Below are positions 16,355-25,512 of a stretch of DNA of 64,000 nt, in pieces (the stretch's first letter is position 1; each line of letters starts with the position of its first letter). A model generated the notes under the pieces. That model was not told the origin of the DNA and ran no database searches. It was given only the letters and a program-made list of their open reading frames with translations. The position numbers were made by a program, and so were the translations under genes. This DNA is from Cyclobacteriaceae bacterium (GTDB lineage Bacteria > Bacteroidota > Bacteroidia > Cytophagales > Cyclobacteriaceae). The stretch is taken from positions 1 through 64,000 of the forward strand of contig JANQOR010000012.1 in the NCBI GenBank assembly GCA_028285685.1. The letters are read 5' to 3'.

Positions 16355-19300
16355 CTAAAAGAAGAAGCCGAGATTAAGCACAATTAGGTTCTCATCTTCT
16401 CCAATGCCGTAATTAAGGCTCAGAACTGCAGAGTTTAGAGGTGAAATCCAGATGCCACCGCCCTTTCCAGTATGCCAGTTATTGGAAGTTTCCCCCTCAA
16501 CCCACACTCTTCCGACATCGTGAAATCCAAGAATTCCGAATTGTCCCGGAAAAATGTAGCTCCTGAACGAGAATAATTTGAGTCTCAGATCAAAATTGTG
16601 ATAAAAGAAAGAATCCCCATAAAATCGTGTTCTCCTATAACCTCTCAGGTTGCTCAATCCGCCGAGGGTATTGGCATTGAAAAACTCCGTATCACCAATA
16701 TTGTGCGCTACTCCAACCCGGTTTCCGATAACCAGTTTTGATGGGAGTCGTGCTGAAAAATAGAAGGCCCACTCAGCACTAACCCTTGTGAAGCTCTTTG
16801 AAAAACTTTCAGTCGCCTCAAAATATTCAATGTCGAAGCGGGCGGTGGTCCCTCGCTGTGGAAGAATCCTGCTGTCCCTTGCGTCTACAGAGATACCTGT
16901 CCTGAGCTTAACAAAGCTATTCCGATCAAAATCTTCGCGATCCAAACCCACGTCTGATATGAATCGATTGGGTGTCTCTTCCACCTCAATCCTTCTGTAA
17001 CCAACACCTGCATAGAATTGGCCCTTCCCACCGATTTTTGTCACTAAGTCAAGGTCTGCCTCCACCCGATCCATTTTTACTCTGTAGTAATCAATATCGT
17101 CATCGTCCGGCCTCACGAATTGATCCTTAAGAAACTTTGTTTGATTTCCCACTCCGAAGAAGTTGTTCACAAAAAATGGTCGCTGCACAACCACTGTGGG
17201 GTTGAACGACCACTTCCAAATCACATCAGTAAAAGAGCCACTGTATTTGAAATTGAAAGCCTCAGTATCAGCTGAAAAATTGCCCAGGAATGTATGTTTT
17301 GAAGCATACGGAATTTTCCTCCACGCATGTTTTGTATAGATGAAACCAGCACCAAAAAATACACCATCATCCGGCGTGAATTGCACATTAGCAATGGGCA
17401 TTAGGATATCGTACTTGAAGGCTTTTCTATCGTAGTTGTTAATTGCAGGATCTGCACTTAGACGTGAGATCCCTTTACTATTGCCTTCAAATTCCGTACT
17501 CTTTTTCCGATCGTATACAAGCACATTTTTCAGGCGGTTTTGACCACCAATGATTCTGTCTTTATCCGTCCCACCAATGATTCTAATCTTGGTTTTAGAT
17601 TTAAAGTCTCCTTTGATTTCGAACACATCCTCGCCGTCAAGACCGTAGAGACGAATCTCCTTGGTTTCATTGTCCTTGAAAAGTCGCTGATAGATGATCC
17701 CTTCGATTTCACCGTCTTTTTTCCTTTTGCGCACAGTGACCATGGTCTCACTCTCGTTTCGTCGCTCAATAAGAAAGTATTCATGCTTGTCAGTACCAAC
17801 AACTTCAACTTCTTTGGCCAGGTATAAGTAAAGCTCCCGGGCAAAACGGTTCATATCTGCACGACGCGCCTTTAACCCCGTCGAAACTTTTTCTGCAGTC
17901 AAATTTTGTATGTCATCGGGCCATCCACTTATTGCCTCGGCAATAATATCGTCAGTCAAATTGGATTGAAGAAATTTGATCTGCTCCTCCCAATCTTGCC
18001 AATCAGGCTCGCTCATAAAGCTTCGATCAAAAAAACGCGCGTTCTGGCTGATTCCCGGTGCCCATCTGACACTTTCGTCAAAACCTTCAATCTTCGGTAT
18101 AGCCCATTTTCTTGAAGCAATTCCTGGAATTATACCGTCATTTATAAAAAATACCTGGTCCCGATCTCGTGGAATTGGACGATATAGATTTCCCTTTCCT
18201 TCTTTTTCAATTTCTACCCATCGCCACTGATCATCATGTCGATCCCAGTCTCCGAGCCACATGTCGAACAAGCGGTTTCTTACCACAAAGTTTTGATCGA
18301 CCGTGTTGTCATTGTCTTTTTTTAGTTTTTCAATTACATCAAATGTTCCTCTGACTGTTTTGCCGGACCCGAAGAACGGTTCCCCTGCGGCTTCTTTATT
18401 TGGTCTCTCTTCGTAAACCGCCAAGGTACCGGCGAATATTGATTGGAATTGACCCAGGCGTGGATCATCCGGGATCCATACTGGTTTTGGATTTGTGTGA
18501 TAGATCTGAGCGGCTTCCGCCAAAGTTGGAACAATAAAAGCTCCGTATGGATGTGATGAGGAGATCTGATCTTCAACAATACCTTGTGCAAAGGTCTTTC
18601 TAAGTGCTACGGGCATTGCATTCTCTGGATACTTTTCAATCGATCGCAAAACGTACTGTCGCCCATTATCCGCCTCAAGTCTCAAGGACTTGGTCTGCAT
18701 TCCACCTCCCTTTTTCAAGACTCTAAGGCCTCCCCGCTCCGTTCCCAAATCAATCACGTCAACTTCCACAGGTGTCTCCCAAACCTGGCGATAGTTTTCA
18801 CCCAGCCATTTTCTCTTGCCCTTGCCTGCTTTATAACGTTCGCTTGCAATTACTGAAATTGTACTGTCTGTAAATGATATGTTTTGTGTGGCAATTTCCT
18901 CGCTCTTGAGTTCTTTGGTGTACAAATTGCTCTCATGGAGAAGTCCACCCTCTGTCCCCCAGTATTTGATAGATGCTTGCCCTCTTTGGTACTCAAGTGC
19001 GACAAATCCGCGTTCGCTTTTACCAAAAGTAGATTTACCCTCTTTCAAATGAGTAGTTTTTGCGCCTGATCCGCTGACCACAAAATGATGCTTGCCTTTT
19101 TGAATAAGCTGAAGTGAATGCTCGTGCCCACTAGCAAACACCACATTTTCCGAGGCATCCATGGCGGACACTATGGCCTTCATAATGGCTTTATATTTCG
19201 GATGAGTGTTGTCCTGAATATTCCCAAAACCTTTTCTGAACAACGGGTGGATGCTTCCAAGAATAGGTAGTGGAATCATCAGGCTTTTGTTCAAAGCAGT

Positions 19301-19966
19301 AAATGGGAAAATATGATCTTTCAAGGGGAAATTACCATTGTGTTCTCCGTATGTGTATGCCGGGTGGTGAGCCGCAAGAATGATATGCTTTTCTTTATTC
19401 CTCTCAACGACTGATCTGAGTTCATTTAGCGCTTCAGCCGTGGATTTGTATTCACAAATACCATCTTCCCTCGGTTTGTCCCAGCCGTGCAGGAAATATT
19501 GGGTGTTAAGCACTATCAGCATTAAAGAGGAGCTGATTTCTATCTCCACAGGTCCGGGACACGCTCCTGCCGGAACAAAAGCATCTTCTCGTTCGAGGTA
19601 CTCATTCACAAAATTCTCCATGTTCACCGCTCGCTGCCATCCGTAATTCTTGCCCTTGGCCCAGTCGTGATTCCCAGGAATCATATACGATTTACCCTTG
19701 AAATTTTTCATGAGGTCAAGCTGCGGAATGAGTTTTCCCTCCATTTCGGCTCTCTCGGGATGTTCTCTGTTGGGAAGTCCCTTGGGGTAAAGGTTGTCCC
19801 CGAGAAAAAGTAAAACGTCTTGCTCCGTTGCGTTCGCTGCCTTCTCAGTAAAAAGCTCAAAGGTCTCCTGGCCGGAGGCTGGTTCCCCCGCATCACCGAT
19901 CAAGTAAACTGTCTGCCCCTGACCGATAAGTGGGATGAAAAGAATGATGACAAGTAACTTTCTCAT
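16355..19966 (-). CDS. Metallophosphoesterase / kinase-like / outer-membrane barrel fusion
   Basis: A 1203-residue outer-membrane enzyme. After a signal peptide (1-18) comes a calcineurin-like phosphoesterase with all metal motifs: GDAGE (24-28), GDNLY (56-60), GNHDW (98-102), AHHP (199-202) and GHEHS (280-284). The middle region (about 400-620) has no phosphoesterase motif but shows a beta segment with YVLRSIEKYP (438-447), LGDWDRHDDQ (571-580) and PRDRDQVF (599-606). That order resembles the catalytic-loop DRH and metal-binding Asp of FAM20/HipA-like kinases; this is an inference. From about 870 to the end lies a BamA/TamA-type beta barrel ending in a terminal Phe strand (LIVLNLGFFF). The start overlaps the previous gene by four bases (ATGA). 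Confidence 0.85.
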   Translation of the reverse strand: MRKLLVIILFIPLIGQGQTVYLIGDAGEPASGQETFELFTEKAANATEQDVLLFLGDNLYPKGLPNREHPERAEMEGKLIPQLDLMKNFKGKSYMIPGNHDWAKGKNYGWQRAVNMENFVNEYLEREDAFVPAGACPGPVEIEISSSLMLIVLNTQYFLHGWDKPREDGICEYKSTAEALNELRSVVERNKEKHIILAAHHPAYTYGEHNGNFPLKDHIFPFTALNKSLMIPLPILGSIHPLFRKGFGNIQDNTHPKYKAIMKAIVSAMDASENVVFASGHEHSLQLIQKGKHHFVVSGSGAKTTHLKEGKSTFGKSERGFVALEYQRGQASIKYWGTEGGLLHESNLYTKELKSEEIATQNISFTDSTISVIASERYKAGKGKRKWLGENYRQVWETPVEVDVIDLGTERGGLRVLKKGGGMQTKSLRLEADNGRQYVLRSIEKYPENAMPVALRKTFAQGIVEDQISSSHPYGAFIVPTLAEAAQIYHTNPKPVWIPDDPRLGQFQSIFAGTLAVYEERPNKEAAGEPFFGSGKTVRGTFDVIEKLKKDNDNTVDQNFVVRNRLFDMWLGDWDRHDDQWRWVEIEKEGKGNLYRPIPRDRDQVFFINDGIIPGIASRKWAIPKIEGFDESVRWAPGISQNARFFDRSFMSEPDWQDWEEQIKFLQSNLTDDIIAEAISGWPDDIQNLTAEKVSTGLKARRADMNRFARELYLYLAKEVEVVGTDKHEYFLIERRNESETMVTVRKRKKDGEIEGIIYQRLFKDNETKEIRLYGLDGEDVFEIKGDFKSKTKIRIIGGTDKDRIIGGQNRLKNVLVYDRKKSTEFEGNSKGISRLSADPAINNYDRKAFKYDILMPIANVQFTPDDGVFFGAGFIYTKHAWRKIPYASKHTFLGNFSADTEAFNFKYSGSFTDVIWKWSFNPTVVVQRPFFVNNFFGVGNQTKFLKDQFVRPDDDDIDYYRVKMDRVEADLDLVTKIGGKGQFYAGVGYRRIEVEETPNRFISDVGLDREDFDRNSFVKLRTGISVDARDSRILPQRGTTARFDIEYFEATESFSKSFTRVSAEWAFYFSARLPSKLVIGNRVGVAHNIGDTEFFNANTLGGLSNLRGYRRTRFYGDSFFYHNFDLRLKLFSFRSYIFPGQFGILGFHDVGRVWVEGETSNNWHTGKGGGIWISPLNSAVLSLNYGIGEDENLIVLNLGFFF

Positions 19967-20886
19967 TTTTTCTGCATTGAAAATTTCACAATGTATCCTC
20001 TATCCCCTTCTCCTTCACTACTAATATACATATCACCATTAGGAGCAAAGCAAAGTCCTTCCGGTTGACTCAAAACGCGTGGCGAAATCGGGTACGTTGC
20101 CTTTATCGAGCCATCTCTGCTTACGACAACCAATAGTTTTCCTACGGAAGACAAAATATAAAAGGTCTCCTCGATTGGATTAAATGCAATCGCTGACGGT
20201 TTGAATTTTATTCGATCCTGGTCATATTCGAAGGTTTTATGCTCCTCCCAAAAGTTTTTCAGGTCCTTTTTTCGAATATTGAGAAAAGGCTTCTTACTTA
20301 ATTTTTCCTTTTCTAAATCATATGAATAAACTGCTCGTCCCCTCACATCATTCCCATCAACTTCTGCTTTCTCCTTGCAAACAATAATTAGTCGGTTCAG
20401 GTAGGGATCAAACCCCAGACCCTCTGTGTCATTTTCTCGCGACAATTTATTCTCGACTTTTTTGGCATCTGCTTTTTTTGATTTAGTGTAGTCAAATGAA
20501 TAAATATCTCCATCACTTTCAAGAACAAAGATCTTGTTTCCAACCAACTCCACCCCTTCATAATCACCCGGTTTCGAAAACCCAATGGAATGGATGATTT
20601 CTCTTTTATCAAGATCATATTCAAATACTTTTCCGGTTTCGTCATCAACAGCAAGCAAGCTTTTTCCAGTGTGACTAAGTCCTGAAATCTCTGCCAGCAC
20701 ATATGGCAAAAAATGCTTTTCATCCGGTCTTTTTAGGTCATAAGTGATTACAGAATTTTGGGTCATTAGGAAAAGGCTATCTGCTCGAAGACCGAATGAG
20801 GTCGTTCCGCAACTTTTTGAAAAAGAAATGGCTATAGTGAACAATAAAATGAACAAAATGTTCTTTAGCTTAAATGACCTGTTCAT
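19963..20886 (-). CDS. SdiA-regulated-type beta-propeller lipoprotein or exported protein
   Basis: A 307-residue exported protein with an N-terminal hydrophobic segment ending in SFSKSC, a poor lipobox but with Cys in the right place. The body matches SdiA-regulated (YjiK-like) propellers: EISGLSHTGKSLLAVDDETGKVFEYDL, GDYEGVELVGNKIFVLESDGDIY, the NDTEGLGFDPYLNRL loop, KPSAIAFNPIEE and LSQPEGLCFAPNGDMYISSEG. Such propellers are proposed to bind or act on phosphate compounds. Its stop overlaps the start of the phosphoesterase-barrel gene, so the two are co-translated and probably work together at the cell surface or in the periplasm. Confidence 0.82.
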   Translation of the reverse strand: MNRSFKLKNILFILLFTIAISFSKSCGTTSFGLRADSLFLMTQNSVITYDLKRPDEKHFLPYVLAEISGLSHTGKSLLAVDDETGKVFEYDLDKREIIHSIGFSKPGDYEGVELVGNKIFVLESDGDIYSFDYTKSKKADAKKVENKLSRENDTEGLGFDPYLNRLIIVCKEKAEVDGNDVRGRAVYSYDLEKEKLSKKPFLNIRKKDLKNFWEEHKTFEYDQDRIKFKPSAIAFNPIEETFYILSSVGKLLVVVSRDGSIKATYPISPRVLSQPEGLCFAPNGDMYISSEGEGDRGYIVKFSMQKK

Positions 20887-20957
20887 CTAAAAGTTTCAAT
20901 GATGAACACTAAGTTGGTTAATTTTTGTTCTATTTTGTACGACGATTTAGAAAATTC

Positions 20958-21575
20958 GTGATTAAGGAAGCCAATATCGTAACCGCTGCAGAAACTTTTG
21001 CACGGGAAACGCTCTGGAAGGATTTGCCAGAGAATATGACGTATCACTCGCTTAGCCATACTGTGGATGTCGTCGAGTCCGCCTTAGAAATTGGAAGAAA
21101 GCAAGGCGTTACCGAGGACGAGCTGGAGATACTACAGCTAGCAGCATGGTTTCATGATCTTGGTTACTCCAAAGGGTGCAACGATCATGAAAAGGTCGGT
21201 GCGGAAATGGCTGAAAAATTTCTTGAGGAACGAGGATATTCTTCGGATAACATCCAACAAGTTGTAGGATGCATCATGGCTACTAAAATGCCCCAAAATC
21301 CACAAAACAATCTCGAGCAGATCATGTGTGATGCTGATCTGATGCACTTAGCAAGTGAGGATTATTTCTCCAAAGCGGATCTACTTCATAAGGAAATGGA
21401 ATACACCAAGTCGTGCAAGATCTCTGAAGTGGAGTGGATGAAGATGAATGAGGATTTCCTAAATCAACATTGCTTTTTCACCGACTATGCAAAAAACAGG
21501 TATGAGTCGAAGGTTAAGGAGAATCTTAAGAAGGTAAGCCAACGTCTTAAAACATGGGTAAAGAAGGAAAAGTAG
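20958..21575 (+). CDS. HD-domain phosphohydrolase partner of PycTM protein
   Basis: A soluble HD phosphohydrolase of about 205 residues. The metal ligands are visible: His in MTYHSLSHTVDV, the HD pair in AAWFHDLGYSKGCNDHEKVGAEMA, and a final Asp in QIMCDADLMHL. Such domains hydrolyse nucleotides, including cyclic or modified ones. The GTG at 20958 is preferred; an upstream TTG at 20925 would overlap a promoter-like TATTTTG (20931-20937). The 3' end overlaps the next gene by 22 bases in a different frame. In many Bacteroidota, HD and PycTM domains are joined in one polypeptide; here they are two coupled genes. Confidence 0.85.
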   Translation: MIKEANIVTAAETFARETLWKDLPENMTYHSLSHTVDVVESALEIGRKQGVTEDELEILQLAAWFHDLGYSKGCNDHEKVGAEMAEKFLEERGYSSDNIQQVVGCIMATKMPQNPQNNLEQIMCDADLMHLASEDYFSKADLLHKEMEYTKSCKISEVEWMKMNEDFLNQHCFFTDYAKNRYESKVKENLKKVSQRLKTWVKKEK

Positions 21576-22177
21576 AAAGCCTAAAGGCCCAGGTAGCCGA
21601 ACTCAAACAGAAAGTCAAAGAGGCAAAAGGTCTTACTCCCACCAGAGGAATTGAGACCATGTTTAGATTGACCTCAAAAAATCACATGGAGCTAAGTGCT
21701 CTGGCTGACAACAAGGCGAACATCATGATTTCCATCAACTCAATCATCTTGTCCGTAATGGTGTCTGTTTTAATCCGCAAACTGGAGGAGTATCCTCATA
21801 TGACAGTACCGGCTGTTCTTCTAACAATGGTATGTTTGGCAACAATCGTGTTTGCGGTCCTGGCCACACGACCTAATGTTTCTAAAGGCAAGTTTGAACG
21901 ACTGGACATACACAACAAAGAAACCAATCTCCTGTTTTTCGGCAACTTTCATAGCATGCGAGTGAATGATTACGAATGGGCAATGAAAGAGATGATGAAG
22001 GATGGAGATTACCTCTACGGGAGTATGATCAAGGATATTTATTTCCTTGGTGCTGTCCTTGGCAAGAAGTATAAACTCCTAAGAATGAGTTACACCGTTT
22101 TCATGTTCGGATTTGTGATTTCGATCTTGGGCTTTATTATAGCAGAGCTTTTCTTTAAGTCACCTTATCCTTACTGA
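21554..22177 (+). CDS. Pycsar-type effector family membrane protein (PycTM)
   Basis: A 207-residue membrane protein. After an N-terminal coiled coil (ESLKAQVAELKQKVKEAKG) come the sequence expected for PycTM/DUF5706 proteins, ETMFRLTSKNHMELSALADNKANIMISINSI, a first hydrophobic helix (about 55-76), a second (about 85-108, PAVLLTMVCLATIVFAVLATRP), a cytosolic segment, and a third (about 180-200). In Pycsar phage defence this class opens or disrupts the membrane on binding cCMP or cUMP. The protein is coupled to an HD phosphohydrolase that might remove the signal. No cyclase lies in the same operon, but a class III cyclase is coded 2 kb away on the other strand. Its stop overlaps that of the convergent ppk gene by seven bases. 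Confidence 0.82.
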   Translation: MGKEGKVESLKAQVAELKQKVKEAKGLTPTRGIETMFRLTSKNHMELSALADNKANIMISINSIILSVMVSVLIRKLEEYPHMTVPAVLLTMVCLATIVFAVLATRPNVSKGKFERLDIHNKETNLLFFGNFHSMRVNDYEWAMKEMMKDGDYLYGSMIKDIYFLGAVLGKKYKLLRMSYTVFMFGFVISILGFIIAELFFKSPYPY

Positions 22178-24144
22178 CTCAGATATTTGTAAGTGTTCAT
22201 CTGTGCTCTTATTGCCTTCTCGGGAGAAGGTCTCTGATTTTCCAGACTGTCATTGAGCCAAACACCTTTAATGTCATCATCCCACTGAAATCCGAGAATG
22301 GTTAATAGCTCTTCTTTCATCTTCGAATCATAAATTGGAAATGATACCTCAATCCTCCGATGAAGATTTCTATTCATCCAATCGGATGAGCCCATATAGA
22401 CCTCTTCGTTCCCTCCATTAAGAAAGTAAAAAACTCTGGCGTGCTCCAGGTAGCGGTCCACGATTCGCTTCACCTTAATTCCATTTTCACCTGGAAAAAG
22501 ACAGCAAATACTCCTCACGATCATTTTTACTTCTACTCCTGCCTCCGCAGCTTCATATAGTTTTTGAATGAGGTGTTGCTCTTGAAGATTGTTGAGCTTT
22601 ATACAGATCTGAGCTTCTTTCCCCGATTTTGCCTGTTTTATTTCCCGATCGATCAATTCCTCAAACTTCCTCATCGCATTAAACTGGGAGACAATCAAAT
22701 GTCTGAATGGCGATGGTGACTTGTTCTCGTACAAAAATTCAAAAACGGCGGAAAGTTCCTTAGTCATTTCTTTGTGGCACGAGAGCAGTCCGTGATCGCA
22801 GTAAATTTCTGAGGTCTTTTCGTTCAAGTTCCCGGTCCCAAAAAAACCATACATCTTTCGTTTTTTCTTCACTAAAGCAACTTTTGCGTGTACCTTCAGT
22901 CCTGGCAAACTGTACAGTATTGTAATACCAGCGTCTTTCATTCGCTTGGCCCAAACCAGGTTATTCTCTTCATCGAAACGTGCCTTCACCTCCATAAAAA
23001 CGGTCACTTTCTTCCCGTTAGCAGCAGCGCTGATCAATGCTTCACCTATCACAGATTTTTTGGCCATTCGGTAAAAAGTGACATTTATTTCTTCTACCTC
23101 GGGATCAAGTGCTGCCTCGCTGAAAAATTGAAGCACATAATCATAGGAATGGTATGGGAAGTGAAAAAGCTGATCCTTCTCTTCTATTAGTTTAAAAATG
23201 GACCTACTTTCATCTATCTCCTTTCTTTTGATAGGTTTTAGCTTCTTATATTCAAGGTCTTTGCTTCCTCCAGAGATTTGAAAGAAATCATTAAGGTTGT
23301 GGTATCGACCTCCTGTTACAACGTCATCCTCAGAGAGGTCCAGCTTGGAAGTGATTGAATTCAAGAGTTGGTCAGAGATATTGCCATCGAACAGAAACCT
23401 TGAGGGGCTTCCTAAATTTCTTTTCTTGATTTGCTTTTCGATCTTCTCCACTAGGTCGCCCTCATACTCATCGTCAATCTGAAGATCAGCATCCTTGTTT
23501 AGTTTAATGGAGCTGCAATCAATGACTTCCTCCCCTGGAAAAATAAGATCCAGATGCATTCTTATCACGTCATCGAGAAACACAAAGTAGGTGACATCTT
23601 CAATTTTGGTTTTGAAAAATCTGGGCAGTTTATACGAAGGAATTCGAAGGCTAGCCTGACGACCAGACTTAAATGCTATGGCCAAGTACAACACTTGATT
23701 GTCAAGAAAAAGATTGCCTTTATCAAAAAAAACAGGCTTCATATAGGCCGAAACCTTCGTCTTGAAGTAGTGCAGGATTTCGCTATTTGCCTCAGAAGGA
23801 ATTTCTTCACTGCTAGTACAGATGACGATGTTTTTCTCTTTCAGCCGATCCAGTACTTCCCTTAGTGATTCTCCATACTGCTGAAGCTGATGGCTTACCT
23901 CGGCGTGAATCTTGTCCAGCAATTTTTTGGGTTTGACGTCAATCTTCTTGTTGATCTTCTTTTTATCGATCCGAGCCAGGTTTCGTATGTCGGCAACCCT
24001 TACCCGAAAAAATTCATCCAGGTTTGAAGAATAAATGGCAAGGAATCTTAGTCGTTCGATAAGTGGGACTTGCTTGTCCATTGCCTCCATTAGCACGCGA
24101 TAGTTAAATGAAAGCCAGCTAAGGTCCCTGTCTAAATATTTCAC
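22171..24144 (-). CDS. ppk1: Polyphosphate kinase (Ppk1)
   Basis: Ppk1 reversibly makes polyphosphate from ATP. The 657-residue protein has the N domain (YLDRDLSWLSFNYRVLMEA), the FRVRVADIRNL head contact, and both catalytic histidines: His419 in LKVHAKVALVKKK (the phosphorylated residue) and His568 in RYLEHARVFYF. The GSSDWMNRNLHRRIEV signature is also present. The length is slightly below the E. coli enzyme (688) but nothing essential is missing. The start is GTG at 24144, overlapping the stop of the upstream cyclase gene by one base (TAGTG), so cyclase and Ppk are translationally coupled. Confidence 0.95.
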   Translation of the reverse strand: MKYLDRDLSWLSFNYRVLMEAMDKQVPLIERLRFLAIYSSNLDEFFRVRVADIRNLARIDKKKINKKIDVKPKKLLDKIHAEVSHQLQQYGESLREVLDRLKEKNIVICTSSEEIPSEANSEILHYFKTKVSAYMKPVFFDKGNLFLDNQVLYLAIAFKSGRQASLRIPSYKLPRFFKTKIEDVTYFVFLDDVIRMHLDLIFPGEEVIDCSSIKLNKDADLQIDDEYEGDLVEKIEKQIKKRNLGSPSRFLFDGNISDQLLNSITSKLDLSEDDVVTGGRYHNLNDFFQISGGSKDLEYKKLKPIKRKEIDESRSIFKLIEEKDQLFHFPYHSYDYVLQFFSEAALDPEVEEINVTFYRMAKKSVIGEALISAAANGKKVTVFMEVKARFDEENNLVWAKRMKDAGITILYSLPGLKVHAKVALVKKKRKMYGFFGTGNLNEKTSEIYCDHGLLSCHKEMTKELSAVFEFLYENKSPSPFRHLIVSQFNAMRKFEELIDREIKQAKSGKEAQICIKLNNLQEQHLIQKLYEAAEAGVEVKMIVRSICCLFPGENGIKVKRIVDRYLEHARVFYFLNGGNEEVYMGSSDWMNRNLHRRIEVSFPIYDSKMKEELLTILGFQWDDDIKGVWLNDSLENQRPSPEKAIRAQMNTYKYLSQ

Positions 24145-25406
24145 TACTTAAGTTTTATAATTTCCAATTCATTATCAAGTCCCTTCATTTTCACACTTCC
24201 CAGTGAAGTGCCATTCTTGGTCAGGTGTTTTATTTTTTCATAAAAGTCTCTTGAAACCAAAAATTCACTGTTATACTCTTTTGTCAATTGCTCTAATCTG
24301 GCAGCTGTAATTACTGGAATTCCGGAGATCGAAAACTGCTGCCTTTCCTCTGTTCCAATATTCCCAGCAATCACTTCCCCACTATGAATGCCAATTCCAA
24401 TTTTAATTGGATTATCAATTCCTTTGTTTGATTGATCCAATGTAGCAAAAATATCTCTAGCAGATCGGTAAGCTCGTTCGTGATGCAGTTCACCCTCTGC
24501 CGAACCGAAGGATGCCATTAACCCATCACCCATCAACTGGTTTATTATCCCTCCGCAGTGGTCAATACAATTGATAATTGGACCAAAGAACTTATTCTGA
24601 AATTTGTTGACTTCTTCAGGAGACATGTGTTGTACTCTATTTGTAAAGTCACGGATATCTAGGAATAGAACTGTAACCTCTGCTTTAATACTATAATCTC
24701 TTCTTGATTTCAAAGCTGAAACTACCTGTTTTGACACTTGCTGACTGAATAGAGTTTCGATGGCATCTCTTTCCTCTTGTGTTTGAATTGAAATGGTTAG
24801 TCTTTTCTTTAACTCCCTAGCAACATACCCACCGCAGACTCCCGCAATAAGAAATAGCATCGCTTTGGAATAGTAGACAATGGAAGGCAACACCATCCCC
24901 TCAGGATAATTCTCAAAAGACCAGAAAGAGACTCCCGCATATAAAGAGGCCACAAAAAGGCCATTGAAAAAACTCAGCCAAAAACTCAGGTGCAAGGCAG
25001 AAACAATCAGCATAGGGATGTAGATGAAAACTAAGGGCGAATCGAGAAATATTGCGTTCTCTTCCCAGGCGATTATGAAGCAAAGCCACACCATTGGAAC
25101 CAAAGACTCGACAATGACGGAATAGAACTTATACCCAACGGGAAGTGGCTTTTCGCATGTAGCGATCTTGCCGACCATCGTTCTTGAAACGAGCAAGAGC
25201 AGTATCATGCCGAGAGAGACATAAATACCAAGTTGCATGCTCATCGGATCCACAAATACCTCCGAAATAGAGACTGGAAAAAAGAAGATGTTAGTCAACA
25301 GTAGTAGCAATCCGAAGATCATCACTCCAAGAAATATCTCCAACCTCCTTTTCTCGGTTTTTACTATCTCCAGGTCAATACATTCCTCCAAATCCTCAAT
25401 TCGCAT
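24144..25406 (-). CDS. Membrane class III nucleotide cyclase, atypical active site
   Basis: A 420-residue protein with about six membrane helices (residues 23-200), a linker with EERDAIETLFSQQVSKQVVSAL, and a C-terminal class III cyclase domain (about 240-420). Metal ligands Asp250 (LFLDIRDFTN) and Asp294 (LMGDGLMASF) and the transition-state Arg370 are present. Three other key positions are changed: the base-selecting Lys is Gln290, the base-selecting Asp is Ile363 (SGIPVITAAR instead of the usual GDxVNLAAR), and the transition-state Asn is Ile366. The product nucleotide cannot be predicted, and it may not make cAMP. Coupled upstream of ppk1; convergent with the HD/PycTM pair. Confidence 0.9.
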   Translation of the reverse strand: MRIEDLEECIDLEIVKTEKRRLEIFLGVMIFGLLLLLTNIFFFPVSISEVFVDPMSMQLGIYVSLGMILLLLVSRTMVGKIATCEKPLPVGYKFYSVIVESLVPMVWLCFIIAWEENAIFLDSPLVFIYIPMLIVSALHLSFWLSFFNGLFVASLYAGVSFWSFENYPEGMVLPSIVYYSKAMLFLIAGVCGGYVARELKKRLTISIQTQEERDAIETLFSQQVSKQVVSALKSRRDYSIKAEVTVLFLDIRDFTNRVQHMSPEEVNKFQNKFFGPIINCIDHCGGIINQLMGDGLMASFGSAEGELHHERAYRSARDIFATLDQSNKGIDNPIKIGIGIHSGEVIAGNIGTEERQQFSISGIPVITAARLEQLTKEYNSEFLVSRDFYEKIKHLTKNGTSLGSVKMKGLDNELEIIKLK

Positions 25407-25512
25407 AATTTGCCTTTTGTTATTTGCTTTGGCAACTTAATTTTAACACGTTTCGATCACAGTAGATAATGAAATTCTGAAATCATAAGTTCCACCCAAC
25501 AGAAAGCAAGAG

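Noticed and set aside
21554-21575. Frameshift splitting a single HD-PycTM gene
   Set aside because: Considered because the domains are often fused, but both genes have sound ends, a good ATG and a normal coupled overlap, so two genes are more likely.
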